A DNA stretch of 64,000 bases from Paracoccaceae bacterium (GCA_024636555.1 JAGXGW010000035.1:1-64000), one strand, 5' to 3'; shown: positions 43,790-52,805, counted from the first letter of the stretch. Program-made: numbers and translations. The notes: a model not told the origin generated them from the sequence alone.

Positions 43790-44643
43790 TCCTGTTCCTC
43801 GGAAAGTAGGGCTCTGAGCCCGGCACGGTAATCGGAATGGATCAGGGAGATCCCGAGGTCGGCCTTGATCCGGTCATTGCGGACGCGCTTGTTCTCGGCA
43901 TAGAAACTGCGTGCCATCGGTGTCAGGTCTGCTTCCTCGAACGGAACTTTCGCGGGCAGGGGCAAGCCCAGAAGTTCGGCGGCATAGCCGATCACATCCT
44001 GCGGCGGGGCAGGGTCATCATCGCACAGGTTGTAGATCGCACCGGGAGCGGGCTGTTTGATCGAGGCCTCAAGCACCTGCGCGATGTCATCGACATGAAT
44101 GCGACTGAAGACCTGGCCGGGCTTGATGATGCGGCGCGCTGTCCCGTTCCTGACTTTCTCGAACGGCCCGCGTCCCGGCCCGTAAATGCCGGCAAGGCGA
44201 AAAATGTGGAGTGGAAGGCCGGGGATGGATTGCCATTCACGCTCTGCCCCGAGCCGCATCTGCCCGCGCCGCGTGGACGGCGCGAGGGGTGTCTCCTCAT
44301 CCACCCATTCGCCGTTGAAATCGCCGTACACGCCTGTCGTCGACAGATACCCCACCCATTGCAGCCGCGACGCGGCCCGCGCGATCGGATCACGCAAAAG
44401 TGCCAGTACCGGATCGCCCTCGGCCTCTGGCCCGGCGGAGCACAGAACGTGGCTGGCTTTTGACAATGCGGCGCGCAAATCCCCATGCGGCCAGAGAATC
44501 GGTGTGACCCCTTCAGCCGTCAGCGCCCGCGCCTTGTCGGGGTTGCGCGTGGTGCCGAAGACGGTCCAGCCCTGCGGCACGAGCCGCTTTGCCAAAGCCC
44601 GTGCAGAATAGCCATGTCCAAACGAGAGCAGTGTTTTTTCCAT
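43786..44643 (-). CDS. NAD-dependent epimerase/SDR-family protein (YeeZ-like)
   Basis: The 285-residue extended/atypical SDR begins MEKTLLSFGHGYSARALAKR, a Rossmann start in the form used by YeeZ-like proteins (FGxGYSA). YLSTTGVYGD supplies the catalytic S/Y region and FRLAGIYGPGRG the late substrate loop. The family includes nucleotide-sugar epimerases; the exact substrate is unknown. The start at 44643 is preferred to an in-frame 44718, which would run into the paa control region. It diverges from paaA and shares its inverted repeat. Confidence 0.84.
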   Translation of the reverse strand: MEKTLLSFGHGYSARALAKRLVPQGWTVFGTTRNPDKARALTAEGVTPILWPHGDLRAALSKASHVLCSAGPEAEGDPVLALLRDPIARAASRLQWVGYLSTTGVYGDFNGEWVDEETPLAPSTRRGQMRLGAEREWQSIPGLPLHIFRLAGIYGPGRGPFEKVRNGTARRIIKPGQVFSRIHVDDIAQVLEASIKQPAPGAIYNLCDDDPAPPQDVIGYAAELLGLPLPAKVPFEEADLTPMARSFYAENKRVRNDRIKADLGISLIHSDYRAGLRALLSEEQE

Positions 44644-44680
44644 GTGCGATAGATGTGTCTGGGAGGGCCGGAAAGCAAGC

Positions 44681-44716
44681 GTTACAAAAAACGCTTTGCG
44701 ATACGGTTTTTGTAAC
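44681..44716. promoter_or_regulatory. Candidate repressor operator before paaA
   Basis: GTTACAAAAAACG (44681-44693) and CGGTTTTTGTAAC (44704-44716) form an inverted repeat matching at 12 of 13 positions with a 10-base spacer. It lies 33 bases before the paaA ATG and 37 bases from the divergent epimerase-like gene. TetR-type repressors of phenylacetate operons (PaaR) bind inverted repeats in this position. The repressor gene is not in this window and the assignment is inference. Confidence 0.55.
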
Positions 44717-44748
44717 ATATAGTAGTCTTGCGAACGGAGGAGTCAGCT

Positions 44749-45732
44749 ATGTATTCTCAAGGACTGATCGGGGCCGATGGCCGGACCGAGGAAACGCCGG
44801 AATTTCTGGAGCGCTTCCAGAGGCGCATTGATGCCGAAGAAAAGATCGAGCCCAAGGACGAAATGCCCGAGGGGTATCGCCGCACGCTGGTTCGCCAGAT
44901 CGGCCAGCACGCGCATTCCGAGATTGTCGGCATGCTGCCCGAAGGCAACTGGATCACCCGCGCACCCAGCCTGCGCCGCAAGGCCGCGTTGCTGGCAAAG
45001 GTGCAGGACGAGGGCGGGCATGGTCTCTACCTTTATTCCGCTGCCGAAACGCTTGGTGTCAGCCGCGAGGAGATGACCGAGGAATTGCTGTCCGGCAAAG
45101 CCAAGTATTCGTCGATCTTCAACTACCCCACGCTGAGCTGGGCCGATATGGGCACCGTCGGCTGGCTGGTCGACGGCGCGGCGATCATGAACCAGATCCC
45201 GCTCTGCCGCTGCTCCTTTGGCCCCTATGCCCGTGCGATGATCCGCGTCTGCAAGGAAGAGAGCTTTCACCAGCGTCAGGGTTACGAAATCGTGATGACT
45301 TTGGCGCAGGGAACGCCTGCACAAAAGGCAATGGCGCAGGACAGCCTGAACCGCTGGTGGTGGCCCTCGTTGATGATGTTCGGCCCGCATGATGCGGACA
45401 GCCAGCATTCCGACCAGTCGATGGCGTGGAAGATCAAACGCTTCACCAATGACGAGCTGCGCCAGAAGTTCATCGACGCGACCGTGCCGCAGGCGGAATA
45501 CCTTGGCCTGACGATCCCCGATCCAGACCTAAAATGGAACGAGGCCAAAGGCGGGTACGATCACGGCCCCATCGACTGGGACGAGTTCTGGCGCGTGGTC
45601 AAAGGCCACGGCCCGATGGCAAAGGACCGGATCAAGGCCCGCAAAAAGGCTTGGGATGATGGTGCCTGGGTGCGTGAGGCGGCTCTGGCCCATGCCGAGA
45701 AACGCCGCGCGCGCAAGATCGCGGCCGAGTGA
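44749..45732 (+). CDS. paaA: Ring-1,2-phenylacetyl-CoA epoxidase subunit PaaA
   Basis: The 327-residue ferritin-like diiron subunit carries the carboxylate-histidine ligands in [16 protein letters not shown] and [16 protein letters not shown], both ExxH motifs. The length fits the family. It is the catalytic oxygenase subunit that, with PaaBCDE, epoxidises the aromatic ring of phenylacetyl-CoA. ATG 44749 is chosen behind CGGAGGAG; the in-frame 44728 is too early. It begins the paaABCDE operon; no paaZ, paaK or paaG gene is seen nearby. Confidence 0.97.
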   Translation: MYSQGLIGADGRTEETPEFLERFQRRIDAEEKIEPKDEMPEGYRRTLVRQIGQHAHSEIVGMLPEGNWITRAPSLRRKAALLAKVQDEGGHGLYLYSAAETLGVSREEMTEELLSGKAKYSSIFNYPTLSWADMGTVGWLVDGAAIMNQIPLCRCSFGPYARAMIRVCKEESFHQRQGYEIVMTLAQGTPAQKAMAQDSLNRWWWPSLMMFGPHDADSQHSDQSMAWKIKRFTNDELRQKFIDATVPQAEYLGLTIPDPDLKWNEAKGGYDHGPIDWDEFWRVVKGHGPMAKDRIKARKKAWDDGAWVREAALAHAEKRRARKIAAE

Positions 45733-45745
45733 CTGATCGCAAGGC

Positions 45746-45810
45746 GGGGGGCGCTGCCCCCCTGTCCCTGCGGGACTCCCCCCGGAGTATTTCCAGAACA
45801 ATGAAGGAGA
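45746..45810 (+). repeat. Dispersed two-hairpin intergenic element, full copy 2
   Basis: GGGGGGC (45746-45752) pairs with GCCCCCC (45756-45762). The second hairpin is GTCCC-TGC-GGGAC (45764-45776), and a C-run at 45778-45783 is followed by GGAGTATTTCCAGAAC and AATGAAGGAGA. The TGC loop is the same as in copy 1 while the stem sequence has changed with pairing retained. The AAGGAG end is the ribosome site of paaB. Confidence 0.75.
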
Positions 45811-45815
45811 AGGCG

Positions 45816-46100
45816 ATGACAGCGACAACACCGCTTTGGGAAGTGTTTATTCGTCCGCGCAATGGTTTGGCGCACAAGCATGTTGGCAGCCTTCATGCGG
45901 CGGATGAGGTGATGGCGCTGCAATCGGCGCGCGATGTCTATACGCGGCGCGGTGAGGGCAATTCCATCTGGGTTGTGCCGTCGGCAGCGATCACGGCTTC
46001 CGACCCCGATCAGACGGCAGAGAATTTCGAGCCGACGGCGGACAAGATTTATCGCCACCCGACATTCTATGAGATTCCCGACGAAGTGGGACATATGTAA
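45816..46100 (+). CDS. paaB: Ring-1,2-phenylacetyl-CoA epoxidase subunit PaaB
   Basis: The 94-residue protein contains LWEVFIRPRNGLAHKHVGSL and AARDVYTRRGEG-like segments of the PaaB family. It has no cofactor motif; PaaB bridges PaaA/PaaC dimers in the epoxidase. ATG 45816 follows AAGGAGAAGG in the repeat element tail; the alternative upstream frame runs through the element and is rejected. Its stop overlaps the paaC start by one base, so translation of paaB, paaC and paaD is tightly coupled. Confidence 0.95.
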   Translation: MTATTPLWEVFIRPRNGLAHKHVGSLHAADEVMALQSARDVYTRRGEGNSIWVVPSAAITASDPDQTAENFEPTADKIYRHPTFYEIPDEVGHM

Positions 46101-46846
46101 TGGCCGTGTTTGAAGCATTGCTGGAACTGGCCGATGATCATCTGATCCTTGGGCATCGGGTGTCGGAATGGTGCGGCCACGCGCCCATGCTGGAGGAAGA
46201 TCTGGCCCTGCCCAATATGGGGCTGGACCTGATCGGCACGGCGCGCACGCTTTACGATCACGCGGGCAAGCTGGAAGGCAAGGGTCAGTCCGAGGACGAT
46301 CTGGCCTATCTGCGCGACGAACGGGAGTATCGCAACTGCCTGCTGGTCGAGCGCCCGAACGAGGATTTCGCCCATACGATGCTGCGGCAGTTCTATTTTG
46401 CGGCTTTCATGCGCCCCTATTGGCTGGCGGCACTTAACAGCACCGACGAGGTTGTGCGCGGGGTTGCGGGCAAGGCCGAGAAGGAAATGGCCTATCACAT
46501 CCGCCACGCCGGCGAATGGGTGATCCGCATGGGTGACGGCACCGCGGAGAGCGCGGCCCGCATGCGTGAGGCGGTCGATGCACTGCATATCTATGTGGAC
46601 GAGCTTTTCGACAGTTCCGATGTGGCGCAAGAGGCCGAGGCGGCAGGCATTCTGCCCGTGCGCGCCGCGCTGCGCGCTGACTGGGACAAGACGGTGGAGC
46701 AGGTCTTTGCCGAGGCTTTGCTGGAACAGCCGCAGGCCGCTTTTGCGCAACGTGGCGGGCGGCAAGGCATCCATAACGAGACGCTGGGTCACTTGCTGGC
46801 CGAGATGCAGGTTGTCCACCGCGCCCATCCCGGAGCGCGCTGGTAA
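46100..46846 (+). CDS. paaC: Ring-1,2-phenylacetyl-CoA epoxidase subunit PaaC
   Basis: The 248-residue ferritin-fold protein is related to PaaA but lacks a full set of diiron ligands and plays the structural role in the (PaaAC)2 core. Family segments include DDHLILGHRVSEWCGHAP and YHIRHAGEWVIRMGDGT. Its TAATG junctions with paaB and paaD show translational coupling. The length is typical. Confidence 0.95.
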   Translation: MAVFEALLELADDHLILGHRVSEWCGHAPMLEEDLALPNMGLDLIGTARTLYDHAGKLEGKGQSEDDLAYLRDEREYRNCLLVERPNEDFAHTMLRQFYFAAFMRPYWLAALNSTDEVVRGVAGKAEKEMAYHIRHAGEWVIRMGDGTAESAARMREAVDALHIYVDELFDSSDVAQEAEAAGILPVRAALRADWDKTVEQVFAEALLEQPQAAFAQRGGRQGIHNETLGHLLAEMQVVHRAHPGARW

Positions 46847-47337
46847 TGACCGTGCTCACGCTCGATCAACCCCGCGCTTGGGAGGCGGCAGCCGCCGTTC
46901 CCGACCCCGAAGTGCCCTGCGTGACAGTGGCCGATCTGGGTATATTGCGCTGGGTCAGGGTCGAAAACGGCGTGGCTGTGGCGGGCGTGACGCCAACCTA
47001 TTCGGGGTGTCCCGCTGTGCTGGCGATCGAACTGGCGGTGGAGGCGGCCCTGCGCGACGCAGGCTTCGAGGCGCGGACCGAACGGGTGCTCAGCCCGCCC
47101 TGGACGACGGATTGGATCACCGAGGAAGGCCGCGATAAGCTGCGCGACTACGGCATTGCGCCACCGGTGAAATCATCCGGCTCAATCCGATCGCTGTTTG
47201 GCGAGATCACCGTTGCCTGCCCGAAATGCGCCAGCACAGACACTGAAAAGCTCAGCGAATTCGGCTCCACAGCCTGCAAGGCGCATTACCGCTGCCGCGC
47301 CTGTGCCGAGCCTTTCGACTATTTCAAATGCATCTGA
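46846..47337 (+). CDS. paaD: Phenylacetyl-CoA epoxidase maturation protein PaaD
   Basis: The 163-residue protein has an N-terminal MIP18/DUF59-type domain (VPDPEVPCVTVADLGILRW, YSGCPAVLAIE). A C-terminal zinc-ribbon-like cluster follows (CPKCAST at about residue 125, then CKAHYRCRACAEP). PaaD is required for epoxidase activity, probably through Fe-S or diiron assembly. It starts at a TAATG overlap with paaC. Confidence 0.95.
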   Translation: MTVLTLDQPRAWEAAAAVPDPEVPCVTVADLGILRWVRVENGVAVAGVTPTYSGCPAVLAIELAVEAALRDAGFEARTERVLSPPWTTDWITEEGRDKLRDYGIAPPVKSSGSIRSLFGEITVACPKCASTDTEKLSEFGSTACKAHYRCRACAEPFDYFKCI

Positions 47338-47356
47338 CGACAAAAGGACCGCGCCC

Positions 47357-48406
47357 ATGTTCCATGACCTGACCATCCGCGATGTGCGCCGCGAAACGCC
47401 GGATTCGGTAGCGATCTCTTTTGATCTGCCGGACGGGGTGGCCGAGGCTTTCGCTTGGGTGCCGGGCCAGTATCTGACCCTGCGCGCCGTGGTGAACGGA
47501 GAGGATATCCGCCGCTCCTACTCCATCGCAAGCCTGCCCGGCAAACCGCTGACCGTGGGCGTCAAGCATGTGGAGGGCGGCGCATTCTCCAGCTTTGCAC
47601 AGGCGCTGACGCCGGGTGCCCGCGTGCAGGTGATGCCGCCGGAGGGGCGCTTTACCTGCAAGGATGAATCGCGGCTGGTGCTGATCGCTGCAGGGTCCGG
47701 CGTGACGCCGATGGTGTCCATGGCTGCTGATGCCTTGGCCCGCGGGGCCGAGGTGACGCTGATCTATGGCAACCGGAACACCGAGTCGATCATGTTCCGC
47801 GAGGCGTTGGACGGTCTCAAGGACCGCTACGTTGACCGCTTTACCCTGATCCACATCCTCAGTCGGGAGCCGCAGGATGTGGCGCTGCTGAACGGGCGGA
47901 TCACGGGGGACAAGGTTGCGGCGCTGGCGCGTGCCGGTGCTGTTGATCTGACAGAGGCGGATGGTGTCTTTATCTGTGGTCCGGGTGACATGATTGATGA
48001 TGTGGCCGACATGCTGGCAACGCAGGGGATCGAGAAAGAGCGCATCCACTTCGAGCGGTTCTTTCAGGCGGGCGAGGTTCAGCGCGCGCCCCGTTCTGCG
48101 GCAGCAGAGGCCGCGGCGGCGCAAGGCGTCATGGTCGAGGTTGTTCTGGATGGCACGCGCCGCCAGTTCACGGTTGAGGCCGGCGATGACAATGTTATCG
48201 CCGCCGCCGAGCGGCAGGGGCTGGAGTTGCCCTATTCCTGCAAGGGCGGGATGTGCTGCACCTGCCGTTGCAAGGTGGCTGAGGGTAGCGCGGAGATGGC
48301 GGTGAATTACTCGCTGGAGCCGTGGGAGCTTGAGGCGGGCTTTACCCTTGCCTGTCAGGCACGCCCGACCAGCGAGAAACTTGTGCTGGATTTCGACGCG
48401 GCCTGA
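47357..48406 (+). CDS. paaE: Phenylacetyl-CoA epoxidase reductase PaaE
   Basis: The 349-residue reductase has an FAD-binding barrel (SYSIASLPGKPLTVGVKHV), an NADP-binding domain (IAAGSGVTPMVSM, then GPGDMIDDVADML) and a C-terminal plant-type 2Fe-2S domain with CKGGMCCTCRCKV and a later C in LACQARP. It delivers electrons from NADPH to the PaaA diiron site. The start follows AAAGGA, 19 bases after the paaD stop. It ends the operon, converging on a VOC gene six bases away. Confidence 0.96.
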   Translation: MFHDLTIRDVRRETPDSVAISFDLPDGVAEAFAWVPGQYLTLRAVVNGEDIRRSYSIASLPGKPLTVGVKHVEGGAFSSFAQALTPGARVQVMPPEGRFTCKDESRLVLIAAGSGVTPMVSMAADALARGAEVTLIYGNRNTESIMFREALDGLKDRYVDRFTLIHILSREPQDVALLNGRITGDKVAALARAGAVDLTEADGVFICGPGDMIDDVADMLATQGIEKERIHFERFFQAGEVQRAPRSAAAEAAAAQGVMVEVVLDGTRRQFTVEAGDDNVIAAAERQGLELPYSCKGGMCCTCRCKVAEGSAEMAVNYSLEPWELEAGFTLACQARPTSEKLVLDFDAA

Positions 48407-48412
48407 GCGGCG

Positions 48413-48832
48413 TTAAAGCGGGCGCGAGGGCACCCAAACGTAGCCGTCAGGATCGAGGATGTAGGCCTCGCGCAGGCCATGCGGCTTGTCGGTCGGTGGT
48501 TGCAGGATCACGCCGCCTTCGGTTTGTGCGGCCTCGGCGGCGCGATCTGGATCGGTGTGGAACAGCCGCAACTCGGCCCCCCCGCCGCGTGGACCGGCCT
48601 CTGGCAAAAGCGACAGCAGCGGATTCGCATGATACGTGCTATCGGCGTGTAACTGGAGCAATTGCCCGTGATAGCCGATGATCGCAAAATCGCGGCTGGC
48701 GCGATGTACCTGCATCCCGAAGACACGGCTCAGAAATCTGGTGTGCCGGGGTACGTCCCGTACCAGCAGGTTCACACCAAATCCTGATAAACCGCGCCCG
48801 AAATCCGGGGCGGAGACCGTTTCAAAATCCAT
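48413..48832 (-). CDS. VOC/glyoxalase-family protein
   Basis: The 139-residue protein has two beta-alpha-beta-beta-beta modules (LSGFGVNLLVRDVPRHTRF and GGAELRLFHTDPDRAAEA) and ends AYILDPDGYVWVPSRP, the usual VOC C terminus. One or two conserved metal histidines or glutamates can be guessed but not fixed. The family covers glyoxalase I, dioxygenases and resistance proteins; the substrate is unknown. It converges on paaE and is divergent from amn across 123 bases. Confidence 0.8.
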   Translation of the reverse strand: MDFETVSAPDFGRGLSGFGVNLLVRDVPRHTRFLSRVFGMQVHRASRDFAIIGYHGQLLQLHADSTYHANPLLSLLPEAGPRGGGAELRLFHTDPDRAAEAAQTEGGVILQPPTDKPHGLREAYILDPDGYVWVPSRPL

Positions 48833-48955
48833 CAGACCCCTTGCTTGCCTGAATGCGCCGATTTTCCCGCGGTCCTAGCTTGATCCCGACAGGATGCAGT
48901 GTCAACGTAGCCGCAAGGCCGCCATGCGGTTGCACCGACAGACAGGCGCCCCACA

Positions 48956-50437
48956 ATGCGACACCATAATGACATGCCGGTGATGACACCGGACACGCCC
49001 GCTCCGGAATTGTTCACTGAACCGAAAGCGGCGGTGGCACATCTGATCCGGCTCTACGCGGAGGCGACACGATTTCTCTGTGACCGCTTTGCCGAAACCA
49101 TGCAGAGTGGCCATCCCGGATGCCGATTCCGCGCCTTCTACCCCGAAATCCGCATTGCCACGTCCAGCTATGCCAAGGTGGACAGCCGGCTGAGCTTTGG
49201 TCACGTCTCGCGTCCGGGGATACATGCCTCAACGATCACGCGCCCTGATCTGTTTCGCCACTACCTTGAACAGCAGATCGGGCTTTTGTTGCACAACCAC
49301 GAGGTGCCGGTGCAGATTTCGGTCTCTGATACCGCGATCCCCGTACATTTCGCTGTCGCCAACGACCCCACGATGACCGTGCCACAGGAAGGGGCGGCGG
49401 AGTTCATTTTGCGGGATGTCTTTGACGTGCCGGACCTGAACACGATGAACGATGACATCGTCAACGGCACCTTCAAGTTGCCGCCGGACGGGACAGAGCC
49501 GCTGGCCGCCTTTACAGCCCAGCGGGTTGATTATTCACTCGCCCGTCTGTCGCATTACACGGCGACCGATCCGGTGCATTTCCAGAACTACGTTCTGTTT
49601 ACCAACTACCAGTTCTATGTGGCCGAGTTTGAGGCCTATGCCCGCAAGGTGCTGGCCGATCCGGAAAGCGGCTACAGCAGCTTTGTCGGCACCGGCAATG
49701 TCGAGATCACGGACCCCGCGGCACCCCTGCCTTTGGCTGACAAGGTGCCACAGATGCCGACCTTTCATCTCAAACGGCCCGACGGGTCCGGGGTGACTTT
49801 GGTCAATATCGGGGTCGGGCCGTCGAATGCCAAAACCGCGACCGATCATATTGCAGTGCTGCGGCCGCATGCCTGGATCATGGTCGGCCATTGTGCAGGT
49901 TTGCGGAATTCGCAAAGCCTTGGCGATTTCGTTCTGGCCCATGCCTATTTGCGCGAGGACAAGGTTCTGGACGATGATCTCCCCGTCTGGGTGCCGATTC
50001 CGGCGCTGGCCGAAATCCAGATCGCGTTGCAGCAGGCCGTCGTGCAGGAAACACAACTTGAGGATTATGATCTCAAGCGGATCATGCGGACGGGGACTGT
50101 CGCGTCAGTCGACAACCGGAACTGGGAGCTGCGCGATCACACCGGGCCCGTGCAGCGGCTGAGCCAAAGCCGTGCCGTAGCGCTTGATATGGAAAGCGCC
50201 ACGATCGCAGCCAACGGGTTCCGCTTTCGGGTGCCCTATGGCACCTTGCTTTGCGTGTCGGACAAACCCCTGCATGGCGAGTTGAAGCTGCCCGGCATGG
50301 CGTCGGATTTTTATAAAACGCAGGTATCGCGCCATCTGATGATTGGAATTCGCGCGATGGAACGCTTGCGGGATATGCCGCTGGAGCGTATCCACAGCCG
50401 GAAATTGCGCAGTTTTGACGAGACAGCCTTCCTCTGA
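48956..50437 (+). CDS. amn: AMP nucleosidase Amn
   Basis: The product is 493 residues from ATG 48956; ATG 48974 and 48983 are also possible because none has a clear ribosome site. An N-terminal regulatory domain is followed by the nucleoside phosphorylase-type catalytic domain with NIGVGPSNAKTATDH, IMVGHCAGLRNSQSLGDFVL and the active-site stretch ALDMESATIAANGFRF. It hydrolyses AMP to adenine and ribose-5-phosphate, adjusting adenylate levels. The length fits bacterial Amn. It stands as its own transcription unit before the HU gene. Confidence 0.94.
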   Translation: MRHHNDMPVMTPDTPAPELFTEPKAAVAHLIRLYAEATRFLCDRFAETMQSGHPGCRFRAFYPEIRIATSSYAKVDSRLSFGHVSRPGIHASTITRPDLFRHYLEQQIGLLLHNHEVPVQISVSDTAIPVHFAVANDPTMTVPQEGAAEFILRDVFDVPDLNTMNDDIVNGTFKLPPDGTEPLAAFTAQRVDYSLARLSHYTATDPVHFQNYVLFTNYQFYVAEFEAYARKVLADPESGYSSFVGTGNVEITDPAAPLPLADKVPQMPTFHLKRPDGSGVTLVNIGVGPSNAKTATDHIAVLRPHAWIMVGHCAGLRNSQSLGDFVLAHAYLREDKVLDDDLPVWVPIPALAEIQIALQQAVVQETQLEDYDLKRIMRTGTVASVDNRNWELRDHTGPVQRLSQSRAVALDMESATIAANGFRFRVPYGTLLCVSDKPLHGELKLPGMASDFYKTQVSRHLMIGIRAMERLRDMPLERIHSRKLRSFDETAFL

Positions 50438-50589
50438 TCGGCGATGAACCTCTCAAAACCTGTCAAAAAAGCTGTTTCCCGCACGTTTTCATCTTGTGTT
50501 AGCCTACTATTCATTGTGTTTAGACACGAGATACAGTTAAATATCTGAAATGAGCCCCAACAGATCGGGCAGTTGAAGGAGACCAAGAA

Positions 50590-50877
50590 ATGGCAAAACC
50601 GATGACCAAGACCCAGCTTGTTGCCGCTCTGGCCGATGAAATGGGCGCAGACAAGAAAACCGCTGGAAGCGCGCTGGACGCGGTTGTGGCGATCATCACC
50701 CGTGAAGTGGGTGCCGGCGGCGCAGTGACCCTGCCCGGTATCGGCAAAATCTACTGCCGCGAGCGTCCCTCGCGCATGGTGCGCAACCCCGCAACGGGTG
50801 AGCAGATGCAGAAAGATGCCGACAAGGTTGTGAAAATGACCATCGCCAAAGCGCTGAAAGACAGCGTGAACGAGTGA
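50590..50877 (+). CDS. hup: HU-family DNA-binding protein
   Basis: The 95-residue protein has MTKTQLVAALADEMGADKK and GAGGAVTLPGIGKIYCRERP, the beta-saddle region that binds DNA. It continues MVRNPATGEQMQKDADK, where RNPATGE is the proline-containing arm tip of HU/IHF. It is a nucleoid protein; its variant sequence (TLPGIGKIYC) separates it from standard HupB. A strong GAAGGAG site lies 8 bases before the ATG, and a terminator follows, so it is a single highly expressed gene. Confidence 0.92.
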   Translation: MAKPMTKTQLVAALADEMGADKKTAGSALDAVVAIITREVGAGGAVTLPGIGKIYCRERPSRMVRNPATGEQMQKDADKVVKMTIAKALKDSVNE

Positions 50878-50901
50878 TCTTGCATCCCTGACAAAATTCC
50901 G

Positions 50902-50935
50902 AAAGGGTCGCCACTGTGGCGGCCCTTTTGCTTTT
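50902..50935 (+). terminator. Terminator after the HU gene
   Basis: AAAGGGTCGCCA pairs with TGGCGGCCCTTT (one G-U pair) around CTG, followed by TGCTTTTG. It ends 9 bases before the ATG proposed for the next exporter gene, a crowded arrangement that makes that start less certain. Confidence 0.85.
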
Positions 50936-50941
50936 GCGGCC

Positions 50942-51850
50942 ATGCACCCAAGTCCCAGCAGACAGGCAGTAACGATCTTGAATATTCGCGCAATCGGGAT
51001 GGGGTTCTTGTTCGCCCTGATGTGGTCCTCAGCTTTCACCTCGGCGCGCATTATCGTGGCTTACGCCCCGCCAATGGCCTCTTTGTCGCTGCGGTTCCTG
51101 TTGTCGGGTATCATCGGTGTCGCCATCGCACTGGCGCTGGGGCAGACGTTCAAGCTGACACCCGCGCAGTGGAAGGCGACAATCATTTTCGGTATCTGCC
51201 AGAACGCGCTCTATCTCGGGCTGAATTTCGTGGCGATGCAGACGGTGGAAGCCTCTCTGGCGTCCATCATAGCCTCCTCCATGCCCCTGATGGTCGCCTT
51301 TGCCGGCTGGGTCATCTTCCGTGAGCGTCTGCCACGCCTGGGGCTTGCGGGGCTGGTACTGGGCTTCCTTGGCGTCGGTCTCATCATGGGTGCGCGTCTG
51401 GGGGCGGGCGTGGATCTTTACGGGCTGACGCTTTGCGTTCTGGGGGCTGCGGCCCTGACGATCGCAACCCTGTCGGTGCGCGGTGCATCCTCCGGCGGGA
51501 ATGTCATGATGATCGTGGGTCTGCAGATGTTCGTGGGTGCGGCTGTTTTGGCGGTGGCCTCGGCAGCGTTGGAAACCATCGAGGTCACATGGAACTGGCA
51601 ACTGGTCGTTGCGTTCCTCTACACGACCCTGATCCCCGGCCTCGCGGCTACATGGGTCTGGTTCACGCTGGTCAACCAGATCGGTGCGGTCAAGGCGGCA
51701 ACCTTCCATTTCCTCAACCCGTTCTTCGGCGTCGCCATCGCGGCACTGTTTCTGGGCGAGACCTTGGGCCTGATAGATGTGCTGGGCGTTGTCGTCATCG
51801 CGGCGGGGATCCTGGCTGTGCAACTTTCGCGACAAAAAACCGTTGTGTAG
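50942..51850 (+). CDS. EamA/DMT-family exporter
   Basis: The 302-residue protein has about ten hydrophobic helices in two EamA halves. The first contains LFALMWSSAFTSARIIVAYA and PMASLSLRFLLSG; the second contains WVWFTLVNQIGAVKAATFHF and FFGVAIAALFLGE. The substrate is unknown. The ATG at 50942 lies only just after the HU terminator and lacks a ribosome site. A TTG at 50978 would still keep the first helix complete, so the N terminus is uncertain. It converges on the AEC transporter gene with 7 bases between. Confidence 0.82.
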   Translation: MHPSPSRQAVTILNIRAIGMGFLFALMWSSAFTSARIIVAYAPPMASLSLRFLLSGIIGVAIALALGQTFKLTPAQWKATIIFGICQNALYLGLNFVAMQTVEASLASIIASSMPLMVAFAGWVIFRERLPRLGLAGLVLGFLGVGLIMGARLGAGVDLYGLTLCVLGAAALTIATLSVRGASSGGNVMMIVGLQMFVGAAVLAVASAALETIEVTWNWQLVVAFLYTTLIPGLAATWVWFTLVNQIGAVKAATFHFLNPFFGVAIAALFLGETLGLIDVLGVVVIAAGILAVQLSRQKTVV

Positions 51851-51857
51851 AGACTGA

Positions 51858-52802
51858 TCAGGTCAGGATCGCCAGCAGCGCAGACAGGGTGAAGAACGCC
51901 CCCGCTGTTGCGCCCAACAGAGCGATCGACGCGATCCCCTCATGCCCGTAATCCTGCGCCAGAAGCGTGTAGATGCCAAACATCGGCATGGCGGTCGACA
52001 ACCCAACCGCAATCGCCATCTCTCCCGTCAGGACCGGCAGCCCGATCAGCGGCAAGGAGAACAGAACCAGCGCTGTCATCAAAGGGTGAAGCAACAGCTT
52101 GCCCGCCACGATCTGTACCGCCAGCACACGCTGCCCCACAATCGGCAGGCCCACAAGCGAGCCACCGATCACGAACAGCGCGATCGCACTTGCGGAGGCG
52201 GCGAGCACATCCATCAACCGTGTCACCATCAGCGGCACAGGCAAGCCCGCCAGCATCACCACAAGGCCCAGCATCAGCCCGATCACCATAGGGCGGCGCA
52301 GCACGCCGAGGATGATGCGCCCTGCGATCCGCAGCAGCGATTTGCCCTGCCGGTCACGCGAGGCCTCCAGCAGCATCAGGCTCAGCGGGATCAGCAGGAA
52401 ATTCTCGACCACCATGTTCAGCGCCAGAACCACACCAGCCACATCGGGAAAGACCAGCAGCATCACCGGATAGCCGACAAACCCCGAATTGGGGCAGGTT
52501 GATCCCATCACGGCAATCGCACGCCGCGCGGGGCCGGTGCCTTGCAGGGTGAACCATACAAAGGTCAGCGCAACCGTGAGCAAACTGCCAAGGGCAAAGA
52601 CGCTGACATAGCCAAGGTTCAGCACCTCGCCCAGATCACGGGTTGCCACCGCGTTGAACAAAAGCGCCGGCAGCGCGATGTTCAGCACGTATTTGCCAAG
52701 CACCTTCATATCGGAGGGGGCGAACAGCCCAGCCCGCACTGCCCCGTAGCCCACCCCGATCAAAGCGAAGATCGGAAAGGTGATGGTCAGGATCGCGCCC
52801 AA
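51858..52802 (-). CDS. AEC-family (auxin efflux carrier-like) transporter
   Basis: The 314-residue membrane protein has ten predicted helices. The first (TITFPIFALIGVGYGAVRAG) and VLNIALPALLFNAVATRDL with GSTCPNSGFVGYPVMLLVF are the two unwound-helix motifs of the AEC family (the NSG around residue 110). Bacterial members export malonate, malate or other organic anions. It is three bases downstream of aroC on the same strand, so the two may share a transcript; there is no obvious functional link. Confidence 0.85.
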   Translation of the reverse strand: MGAILTITFPIFALIGVGYGAVRAGLFAPSDMKVLGKYVLNIALPALLFNAVATRDLGEVLNLGYVSVFALGSLLTVALTFVWFTLQGTGPARRAIAVMGSTCPNSGFVGYPVMLLVFPDVAGVVLALNMVVENFLLIPLSLMLLEASRDRQGKSLLRIAGRIILGVLRRPMVIGLMLGLVVMLAGLPVPLMVTRLMDVLAASASAIALFVIGGSLVGLPIVGQRVLAVQIVAGKLLLHPLMTALVLFSLPLIGLPVLTGEMAIAVGLSTAMPMFGIYTLLAQDYGHEGIASIALLGATAGAFFTLSALLAILT

Positions 52803-52805
52803 GGC

